Below, one piece after another: positions 7,996 through 15,100 of a DNA stretch of 19,057 bases (the stretch's first letter is position 1; each line of letters begins with the position of its first letter). The stretch comes from JBOHUC01 sp050733935. GTDB taxonomy: Bacteria; Eisenbacteria; RBG-16-71-46; DASYSL01. The DNA lies in assembly GCA_050733935.1 (NCBI GenBank), contig JBOHUC010000053.1, forward strand, positions 1 through 19,057. The letters run 5' to 3'. Position numbers and translations under genes: made by a program. A model generated the notes under the pieces. That model had not been told where the DNA came from, ran no database searches, and saw nothing but the letters and a program-made list of their open reading frames with translations.

Positions 7996-8009
7996 CCCGA
8001 TCGGGAAGC
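7996..8009. repeat. 14-mer with palindromic core, copy 1
   Basis: CCCGATCGGGAAGC recurs exactly at 8327-8340. The first ten bases are a perfect palindrome. Both copies lie upstream of nrdJ, so a binding site for a dimeric regulator is possible. Confidence 0.4.
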
Positions 8010-8326
8010 AATTCTCCCGAGGGGTGGCGCATGTCGCTTGAAAAGGCGCGTCACCCCGGCGCTTCCGCGCCGCCCGGATGGAACATGACCTTCTTGTGTG
8101 TCCAGGGTCTCTCTCGTCCGGCCGCGGCCTTGCTCGGCCTGTCCGTCGAACGGGAGTTGTCTTGGTGCGGGGGCGTCTGGATACCGGATCGGAAAGTTGG
8201 GTCTTCCAGTCCGGGTCGGCCCTCTTTGAGGAAGGAAGGTGGGGAGGGGACCTACTCCCCTTCTCTCTTCCTCTTTCCCGCCGGACTCGAGGGCGGAGTT
8301 GACACGCGTGATGAGTAACCTCGATG

Positions 8327-8340
8327 CCCGATCGGGAAGC
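8327..8340. repeat. 14-mer with palindromic core, copy 2
   Basis: Exact copy of 7996-8009, 331 bp away in the same orientation. Confidence 0.4.
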
Positions 8341-8432
8341 CGACTTTCTACCTGCGCCCCGGGCGTGTCAATACCCCGAATCGAAAAATCTGCGGCGCCG
8401 GAGCTCCGAGGCAAATCACGCGCCGAGTCGCG

Positions 8433-8473
8433 TGTGGATCAACATGTGGATGACGGTGGATCGGTGTGGAGGC
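8433..8473. promoter_or_regulatory. Phased GTGGA repeats, two resembling DnaA boxes
   Basis: GTGGA occurs at 8434, 8446, 8456 and 8466, spaced 12, 10 and 10 bp, so roughly on one face of the helix. TGTGGATCA (8433-8441) and TGTGGATGA (8445-8453) each match 8 of 9 bases of the inverted DnaA box TGTGGATAA. Position is about 570 bp upstream of nrdJ. DnaA control of ribonucleotide reductase is known for nrdAB in E. coli; here it is only a possibility. Confidence 0.3.
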
Positions 8474-9003
8474 CGTGCACGAAATGCCGCCTGAGATGAA
8501 ACGCCGTCGCGAATCAGGCCGGAAGCGACCCGCTTCCCCGCCGCCCGAAACTCCGAAGGGCCGGAAGATCGTGCCGCCGCGCTTTCTCGCGCTCAAGATC
8601 GCAAGGCGCACGTGGGGACTCGGCGATGCGCGCGCGAGTTTGAGTCCCGGCTTCTTCCACTACACGAGGGCTTCCTGATCTGCGCGCACTTCGTGGGGCT
8701 CGTGCGCGCGGGACTCTCGCTCACGGGGACCGCGCGCGATGCGGGCGCTCTCCTCGTCCTTCCGGTCATCTCGTTCGGCCGTCCCGCGGCTGGGCCCTGG
8801 GGTCCCGCTCACGCTCGCGTGCCACCGGAAGCGGACCGGAAAATCGTGATCTTCCGAAACCCGAACCACGGGGTTCCGCTCCGGGGGCGGCCTGCGCCGG
8901 CGCCCGAGCCGAGCGAGCTCATGGCGCTCGACGCGGGCCATGAACGGGGAGTCCACGTTCTATTGCGCGCTTGATCGGTTCGCTACCGGGATTGGGTGGG
9001 TCC

Positions 9004-9025
9004 CAACTGGTCTTAAGACCAGTTG
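9004..9025. repeat. Hairpin B1 (CTGG type)
   Basis: The core AACTGGTCTTAAGACCAGTT (9005-9024) is a perfect 20-bp palindrome, extended by one C-G pair. It is joined to the next hairpin by GTTGATCAAC (9022-9031), exactly as in locus A. Confidence 0.9.
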
Positions 9026-9028
9026 ATC

Positions 9029-9048
9029 AACATGCCCTGGGGCATGTT
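9029..9048. repeat. Hairpin B2 (CATG type)
   Basis: AACATGCCCTGGGGCATGTT has nine perfect pairs per arm plus a central T-G wobble. Confidence 0.9.
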
Positions 9049-9058
9049 CCGGTCCCCC

Positions 9059-9078
9059 AACTTGCCCCGGGGCAAGTT
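9059..9078. repeat. Hairpin B3 (CTTG type)
   Basis: AACTTGCCCCGGGGCAAGTT is a perfect 20-bp palindrome, identical to 194-213. Confidence 0.9.
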
Positions 9079-9097
9079 CACGGGGCTTCTGGACGCG

Positions 9098-9112
9098 ATC
9101 AACACCGTTGAT
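9098..9112. repeat. Short hairpin B4
   Basis: ATCAAC and GTTGAT form a six-pair stem over ACC. It looks like the GTTGATCAAC junction turned inside out, and its right arm overlaps the next, longer hairpin. Confidence 0.6.
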
Positions 9113-9137
9113 GAACTCGCTCCAGGGCGAGTTCATC
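9110..9137. repeat. Hairpin B5 (CTCG type, long arms)
   Basis: The 14-base arms (9110-9123 with 9124-9137) around AACTCGCTCCAGGGCGAGTT pair with one wobble and one central mismatch. The stem is longer than other family members and the C/G core is diverged. Confidence 0.85.
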
Positions 9138-9149
9138 GTTCGTCATGTC

Positions 9150-9170
9150 AACGTTGCCCTGGGGCAAGTT
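9150..9170. repeat. Hairpin B6 (CTTG type with one inserted base)
   Basis: It matches AACTTGCCCTGGGGCAAGTT with one extra G after AAC, giving a single bulge. Its right flank (CATCGACGGGTGG) matches the left edge of locus A (CACCGACGAGTGG at 132-144). Confidence 0.8.
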
Positions 9171-9215
9171 CATCGACGGGTGGGTTCGCTCCCGGGATGG
9201 GGTGGGCCCCAACTC

Positions 9216-9235
9216 AACATGCCCCGGGGCATGTT
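9216..9235. repeat. Hairpin B7 (CATG type)
   Basis: AACATGCCCCGGGGCATGTT is a perfect 20-bp palindrome. Confidence 0.9.
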
Positions 9236-9245
9236 CCGGTCCCCC

Positions 9246-9266
9246 AACTTGCCCCCGGGGCAAGTT
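9246..9266. repeat. Hairpin B8 (CTTG type)
   Basis: AACTTGCCCC and GGGGCAAGTT are separated by a single C. It is the last element of the array, 11 bp from the end of the HEAT-cyclophilin gene. Confidence 0.9.
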
Positions 9267-9277
9267 CCCGCGCGAGT

Positions 9278-11410
9278 CTACCGGCGGAGGATCTCGACCT
9301 TTTCGATCCGGTCCCCGCGGCGGATCGTGTCCACGACGTCCTGGCCCTTTACGACGTGGCCGAAGATCGTGTACCGCCCGTCGAGGTGCGGTTGCGGCGA
9401 CTGCGTGATGAAGTATTGCGAGCCGCCCGTGTCCTTGCCTGCGAGCGCCATGCCGAGGGCCCCCGTGTCGTAGCGCAAGCGGTTGTATTCACAGCGGAAC
9501 GCGTAGCCCGGACCGCCGTTTCCCGTCCCGAGCGGATCGCCGTCCTGGATCACGAAGTAGGGCACGACGCGGTGCCACCTCGTGCCGTTGTAGTAGCCCG
9601 AATCCGCGAGCGTGACGAAGTTTCGGACGGTGTTCGGAGCCTCCCTCGGATCGAGCGAGAGCTCGATCACCCCGCGGGCCGTCTGAAGCCGGGCTCCGGT
9701 CACACGGCCAATCGCGCCGGTCGAGTCCTCCTCGGCGAGTGCGTCGCGATAGGGGCCGAACGCGGCGGCCTTCCAGGCCGGCGGGGCATGCGCCGTACGC
9801 GCCCGCGCGAGGGCCGAGTCACCGTAGACCGCCCGGTAGGCGTTCGCGGCCGCGTCCCGGATCCGCACGTCCGGGGAAGCGAGCGAGGAATCGAGCACCG
9901 CGGACAGCTCTTCCGCGCCCCGGACCTTCGAAGCCCCCGGACCGTAGGCTGTGAACGCCGCGAGCACGGCGAGCTCGACATCGGGCTCGCGCGGCTCTCG
10001 GTTGTTGCGCAAGAGGCGGACCAAGTCCGGAACCAGCGTCGAGTCCCCGCTCTCCCCCGCCGCGCCGGCCGCCGCGGTCGCGGTGATCCAGTTCGAGTCG
10101 GTCATCCCCGAGAGGATCTCGGCCCGCGCGGTCTTGTCCCGTCGCGTCGCAAGTCCGTTGAAGGCAGCGCTTCGTTCCTCGAACGAGGCGGGCCCTCCGA
10201 TCACGCGCAGCCCGGCCGCGACCTTCTTGAGGATGAGGAGCGGCTCCTCGCCGGGAACGTCGCCGAGCGCCTCGAGCGTTCCCGCCCGGACCCAGCGCTC
10301 GGGATCGGCGAGGAGATCGCGCACCGAGGGCCAGGCGTCGGCACCCGCGACCGTCGCGAGAGCACGGGCGGCCGCGAGGCGCACGGCAGGCTCCCGGTCC
10401 TTGAGCGCTCCCCGAAGCGCGGGCACGGCATCGCGCGACCGAAGCAGCGCGGTGCTCTGGATCGCGCTCTCGCGCACGTACGGCTCCGGGTCGGAAATGC
10501 CCGCTAAGACCTGCGGCAGGGCCGCGGAGTCGGCGAGGGTCCCGAACGAGCGCTGGGTCGCGACCCGCACGCGCCAGTCGCGATCCCGGGCCGCGCGAAC
10601 CAGCGGCCCGAGCGCCGTCGGGCTTCGCTGCCGTCCGAGTGAGCGGGCCGCGTAGGCCCGGACGGCGACCTCCGGATCCGAGAGGAGCCGATCGAGCTCC
10701 TTCACGGAAACCTCGGGATACGGAGTCTTCTCGAGCGCGTAGGCGGCGAACGCGCGCGTCCACGAGTCTTTGCTCTTCGTCGCGTCGGCGAGCTTCCAGA
10801 CGGTCGAGGAGTCGGCGAGCCGCCAGCAGGCGATCGCAGCCTCGCGCGAGAGCAGAGGCTCGGGCGAGCCCAGGCCGGCCACGACCGCCGCCGTTCCGCG
10901 CTTGTCTCCCAGCTTCCCGAGTGCTTCGAGCGCGCGCGCCCGCACCTCGAGGTCGGGCTGCTCGCGGGCGGCGAACCCCAGCGCCACGGTCGCACTCCGG
11001 CTTCCGATCTGCCCGATCGCGAAGGCCGCCTCGCGGCGCACGCGCACGTCCGTGTCGGTGGCGAGGGCCGTGAGGAGGAGATTGGTTCCGGTCGAGTCCT
11101 GGAGGCGGGCGAACGCGCGGCAGACGCGCCAGCGGACGAGCGGGTCGGCATCGCTCTGGAGGAAGCCCAGAAGCCGGCTCGTGTCGGTCGCCCGGGTGTC
11201 CTCGAGCATCGCGATCTCGACCCAGGCTTCGCGCGAGCGTCCTTCGCGCGGCGGCCAGGGGGCGCGATCCACACGCTCAGCCAAGACCTCAACGTTTGTG
11301 ACCCTAGCGGCGATAGGGTCCGTCTCGCCAGCCAGCAGGAGACCGAGACAAGCAAAGACCAAAGTAACCAGAATGAAGAGGGCGCGAGCCCGGCACGTGC
11401 GCCGAGTCAT
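9278..11410 (-). CDS. HEAT-repeat protein with C-terminal cyclophilin-type peptidyl-prolyl isomerase domain
   Basis: The protein is 710 residues from ATG 11410 (GTG 11437 is an in-frame alternative; neither has a strong ribosome binding site). After basic residues, about 10-30 form a hydrophobic signal or membrane anchor. Residues ~50-540 are a run of HEAT/PBS-lyase-like helical repeats of ~30 residues (DPEVAVRAYAARSLG, DPEPYVRESAIQSTA, DREPAVRLAAARALA). The last ~145 residues are a cyclophilin: TARGVIELSLDPREAPNTVRNF, WHRVVPYFVIQDGDP with the catalytic-type Arg and Phe, GSQYFIT and LDGRYTIFGHV. It probably assists folding of exported proteins, with the HEAT solenoid as a partner-binding scaffold. 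It follows the frameshifted gene at 11438-12043 on the same strand, and palindrome array B lies just past its stop. Confidence 0.92.
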   Translation of the reverse strand: MTRRTCRARALFILVTLVFACLGLLLAGETDPIAARVTNVEVLAERVDRAPWPPREGRSREAWVEIAMLEDTRATDTSRLLGFLQSDADPLVRWRVCRAFARLQDSTGTNLLLTALATDTDVRVRREAAFAIGQIGSRSATVALGFAAREQPDLEVRARALEALGKLGDKRGTAAVVAGLGSPEPLLSREAAIACWRLADSSTVWKLADATKSKDSWTRAFAAYALEKTPYPEVSVKELDRLLSDPEVAVRAYAARSLGRQRSPTALGPLVRAARDRDWRVRVATQRSFGTLADSAALPQVLAGISDPEPYVRESAIQSTALLRSRDAVPALRGALKDREPAVRLAAARALATVAGADAWPSVRDLLADPERWVRAGTLEALGDVPGEEPLLILKKVAAGLRVIGGPASFEERSAAFNGLATRRDKTARAEILSGMTDSNWITATAAAGAAGESGDSTLVPDLVRLLRNNREPREPDVELAVLAAFTAYGPGASKVRGAEELSAVLDSSLASPDVRIRDAAANAYRAVYGDSALARARTAHAPPAWKAAAFGPYRDALAEEDSTGAIGRVTGARLQTARGVIELSLDPREAPNTVRNFVTLADSGYYNGTRWHRVVPYFVIQDGDPLGTGNGGPGYAFRCEYNRLRYDTGALGMALAGKDTGGSQYFITQSPQPHLDGRYTIFGHVVKGQDVVDTIRRGDRIEKVEILRR

Positions 11411-11437
11411 CGCGACGCACGAGCGGGTTGACGGCAC

Positions 11438-12043
11438 TTAGAGACTGTTATGGGCAAAGTGTGCCTGACGCACTTCTAAGATACTCTGCTGTGAAGATAT
11501 GAAGTCGCCAAGGTCGATGGTTGTGCTGTTGTTGTAGTCGATCTCTGCGTAATAGGATCCAGAATTGTATCGCGTGGTGAATTGCCCTAGATCGCTTACG
11601 TTCGTGTTTCCGTTTGAGTCGAGATCAGTTGAGCGACCCTGGATGTTGTAATAACATCCAACCGTTCCCGGCGTGAACAGTACGATGGCCGTACTATTGT
11701 CGTAGCCGCCGAGCCTAGGAGTAAACACAGCCTGGCCCGCAGCATTCGTATACTTGCTTATGGTCTTGGCTGAACAATTCACTGTTGCCCACTTGCTTGA
11801 GCGTTGTGTGGTGTCACAGTGGAAGAACTGAAGTCGATTTCAACCAGCCAATTCTGCACGGGCGTGTTGTTGATGTCGAACGACGAAGCCCGAGCCGATT
11901 GCGACACCGCTCGAGTTGCCGACTACTGCTGATGGGAAAGTCACATTCCCGCAGTCGGCAGGCTGAGAGAACGAGTCGCAAGTCATCAATAGGCCACCGA
12001 TGACGACGGCGATCGTGAGGAGACCACGGACTTGGGGGGACAT
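11438..12043 (-). pseudogene. Secreted Ig-like/dockerin-like protein gene broken by two frameshifts
   Basis: ATG 12043 has GGAGG seven bases upstream and starts a signal peptide (GLLTIAVVIGGLLMTC). That frame stops at 11840. An adjacent frame (11880 to about 11820) carries FDINNTPVQNWLVEIDFSS, an Ig-like strand pattern. A third frame, open from about 11835 to 11438, continues through CSAKTISKYTNAAGQAVFT to two Ca-binding-loop-like repeats, DLDSNGNTNVSDLGQF and EIDYNNSTTIDLGDF, as in dockerins. Read together they make one coherent secreted protein, so two frame changes (near 11880-11900 and 11811-11830) appear to have broken it, or the assembly has indels. Base composition is near 50% GC, well below its neighbours, suggesting transfer. 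The third-frame piece could also be read as a 114-residue protein from GTG 11782. Confidence 0.65.
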
Positions 12044-12131
12044 GCTACACCTCCTGCTTTGGGCCAGGGTGCTTCGCAGCTCCAGATGAGCAGGATGATA
12101 GTTCCTTTATCATAGTAATCAACTGGGCCTC

Positions 12132-15100
12132 TCAGCGAACGCGGGCGATCCGACCCTCTTCGATCGAAGAGAGGCCCTCGCCGTTGGAAGCCACAATCTT
12201 GTAAAGGTATGCGCCGTTCGCAACCGGCTTGCCGTAGCTGTCGTTCCCGTCCCAGGCGACCTGGTTGTAGCCGGGCGAGGCCGGATAGACGCTCTGATAC
12301 ACGAGCGAGCCCGACACCGAGTAGACCTTGAGCAGAACGCTGATCGAGCGGTCGCTGTCGAGTGTGAAGTTGAACGTGACCGCTCCGGTGGTCCCCGCAC
12401 CGAGCGGCGCGCCCGTGAACGGATTCGGGAATGCGAAGACGTTTCGCAGAGCAACCTTGGGCTCGATCGAGGTGAGGAATGCCATGCGACGGCTCGCTCC
12501 CCCCGGGAAGCTCACCGCGGCTTCGTGTGATCCCGTGTCATAGCTCCCCGGCCAGGAGACCGCCCACAGCCGGCGCGAGGAGTCCGTGGCGGCAGGCTCG
12601 ATGACCGATCCCGGAACCGGAAGTCCGTCCACGTTGAACGCGATGTCCGAGGCCGCAAGCTGCGCCGGACTCGAGATCAGAACCTGGTACGTGCCCGAGG
12701 GCGGTGCCAAATCGCCGTTTGCAATCCGCTGTCCGTTCACGAAGAGCCCGGTCTCGAGCCGGAGCGGGAGCGAGAACGACGTGGCGAGCCCGTAGCGATC
12801 TCGGGCCGAGAGCGTGAGATCCACGTCCTTGGGCTCGGGCCTGAACGTCCAGTTCAAGAGGTAACGGCGTCCCCCGCCATCGTTCAGCGTGTCCGGGTAG
12901 GACGGTGTGAATGAATACTCGGACGGGTCGATGGCACGCGCGCCCTCCCCGTTGATCGCAAGCTGGACGTCGTCGAGCCGGCTCTCGTCGACGAGGTCGA
13001 CGACGAGGGCCAGCGAGTCCCCCTGCGAGCCCGGCTGGTAGCGCACACCGGTCGCGACGTCCTGCCCGTTCACCTGCGCGAAGAGCCGTGGGGCGCCCGT
13101 ATTGATCGGGGTCGCCGGATCGCCGAGCAGGCAGTAGGTCTGGACCGCCCGCCGCTCGATTCCGACGAGTCCTCCATCCCCGAGCGCGCGCACCGCCCCG
13201 GCCATGATCGCCTCCCCAAGGAGAACGCGCGCGCCCCGCTCACCCAGGAACGAGTCGTGCGGCGGGTCGACGAACATGCTCTTGAAGAGCCAGACGTTGA
13301 GATGGTTCTCCCCGTTGGCCTGATCTCCTGGGAGGAGCTCGAAGTTGGTCGAAGCGTAGGAGGCAATCGCACCGGCGGCCGGCCGCGCGGGGTTCCGCGG
13401 GCCCAGCACCATCGTCTCTCCGAGCGCGTCCGAGCCGAACCGTTTCTCCTGCCGGTCCGAGAACTGGTTCACGTGGCAGGAGAACGCGAGGAAGAAAAAC
13501 GGCTTCCCCTCGTTGAACAGGAACTCGGCGTCCTGCGCCGTATTGCTTGCCTGGAAAACTCGCTCGTGCGCGAGCACGATCGCGCTGCCGTGTCCCTGGA
13601 AGTTCACGATCAGCGATCCCTCGCCGAGCTTCGTCAGGAACCGCGGCCGGGCGGTCGTGTTCGAGTAGCTGATCGTCTGCCCGTACTTGGAGCCGCTCGT
13701 AACCGGGACACACGTCGGGCCCGGCGGGACGGGGCGTTCGACGGGGAGGAACAGGTTGCGCAGCGTGTACTGCTCCGCGTTGAAGTCCCGGAACCCTGCG
13801 TCCTGCGTGATCACCCGACCCAGGTTGTTCGAGATCTTCTCGAACACCTCCTCGCCCAGCTCGTAGCAGTAAAACGGCGACTGCTCGCCAAAGAAGCTGC
13901 CGTAGGAGTACGGATCGTCCGGCACGAGGAGTGCCCGGTGCCGCCACGCCCCCTCGAGATCCTGGGTATCGTAGGCGATCAACCGGTCCACGACGCCCTG
14001 CGCTTCCGCGAGCGTGCCCGCCGGAATACGACCCATCGACATGTCGGCGAAGAGATCCGGCTCCTGGTTCACACAATCGAGCGTGGGAGGTGCGGTTCCG
14101 TCGAGATCGCTCACGAACCAGAACTCCGAAGCGGAAAGCTCTCTTCCCAGAGTCAGGCCGACCGGGCCCGGGATGAGACGCGAAGGGAGGAAGTCGCGCG
14201 CCGACACCGCGAGGAAGTTCTGGGGATCGTCGCTCGAGTCCCCGATCAGGAGCACGAGCCGCGATCCCCACTGCGCGTACGCGAACTCGAGGAACCGGCG
14301 GATCGCCCAGTCCGACTTTCGCCCGCCGTCGAACGCGTCGTAGACCGCGGTTTCCGGTGCGACGAGCGCGTTGAAACCCTGTGTCCTCCGGTGCGCGGCC
14401 AGGGCCTCCGCCGCAGGGACGAACGGCTCCCCCGTGATGATCAGGTATTCGGGCTGTCCCGTTGCATCCCACAGGGCGATCGAAGAGGCGGGCGCGATCG
14501 CCACGTCAGGAATCGTGGGAATCGCGGACAGGGCGAAATACCGGTGGCGCGTCCCCGAAGCCACCACGTCCTGGAACTTCGCGGCCCACGTGGACGGGCT
14601 CGTGGGACGGATGAAGGTGGTGGGGACGACGATCGCGCGCGGGCTGGTCGAATCGGTCACATCGAACACCCGGACATCGGGCGCGGCTGCAGCGTTGAAG
14701 CCGTCCACGTCGATCTCGATGTCTCCCTCGGCGGTGCTGCTGTTCAGATCGAGTCGGTTCTGGAACGTGCGATAAAGGCGTGAGTAGGTTACCTCGTAGA
14801 AGAGAATCGAAGCTCCCGAGGGCCCCCCGTCCGGGAAGAACGTATCGGGTGGCGTGAACCCGCGATACTCGAGTCGATTTGTTCCTGCGTCGATCAGACT
14901 CGCGGAGAAGGTCGTGTCCGACACGATCACGTCCTGACCCGTGAGGAACTCGGTGGCGATGGGCGTGATCAGGTTGTCGGAGGGGCGCTTCCAGCGCATC
15001 CACAGTCGGTGCTCGTTGGGAAACAGCTCGATCCCCTGAAGCCCCAGGCTGAACTGCACTGTCCCCGACGCGTCCACGTCGGGTGTGAACGTCGTCAGCG

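Larger units (their letters stand above)
7868..8976. other. 1.1-kb stretch without a convincing gene upstream of nrdJ
   Basis: Short open frames occur on both strands, but none has recognisable protein character or a good ribosome binding site. Visible structure: CCCTGG/CCAGGG (7910-7923); the 14-mer CCCGATCGGGAAGC twice (7996-8009, 8327-8340); GTGGA at 8434, 8446, 8456 and 8466; GGAAGC/GCTTCC (8521-8537); and a GGGACTC/GAGTCCC stem (8614-8620 with 8642-8648). It should hold the nrdJ promoter (minus strand), but no clear -35/-10 was found. A structured RNA is possible but not shown. Confidence 0.55.
8977..9267. repeat. Palindrome array, locus B (eight inverted repeats, tandem module)
   Basis: Eight inverted repeats fill this stretch at 9004-9025, 9029-9048, 9059-9078, 9098-9112, 9110-9137, 9150-9170, 9216-9235 and 9246-9266. 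A module beginning GGTTCGCT and ending in the CTTG hairpin occurs twice in direct orientation, at 8977-9079 and 9183-9267. The second copy lacks the first hairpin. The array ends 11 bp short of the stop codon of the minus-strand HEAT-cyclophilin gene, so in that transcript the hairpins would form the 3' untranslated region. No T-runs follow the stems. The family is shared with locus A at 125-306. Confidence 0.9.

Noticed and set aside
7868..8432. Cobalamin riboswitch upstream of the B12-dependent reductase
   Set aside because: Neither the B12 box nor the GCCACTG-type core motif was found on the minus strand.
8433..8473. Replication origin
   Set aside because: Only two near-consensus DnaA boxes, no AT-rich unwinding region, and no dnaA, dnaN or similar genes in the window.
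8612..8662. tRNA-like 3' half (TTTGAGT loop, then TTCTTCCACTA)
   Set aside because: The putative TΨC stem has only three of five pairs, the C of TTC is missing, the end is CTA not CCA, and no anticodon arm or D arm can be drawn upstream.
8977..9267. Integron attC sites
   Set aside because: The hairpins lack the RYYYAAC/GTTRRRY core pair and the asymmetric bulges of attC, and no integrase or cassette structure is present.
9023..10507. Open frame starting inside palindrome array B and running opposite the HEAT-cyclophilin gene
   Set aside because: It consists of translated palindromes followed by antisense of a well-supported gene.
13257..14783. 508-codon + strand frame within the C25 peptidase gene
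   Set aside because: Antisense shadow of the peptidase's catalytic region; no signal, domain or start site.
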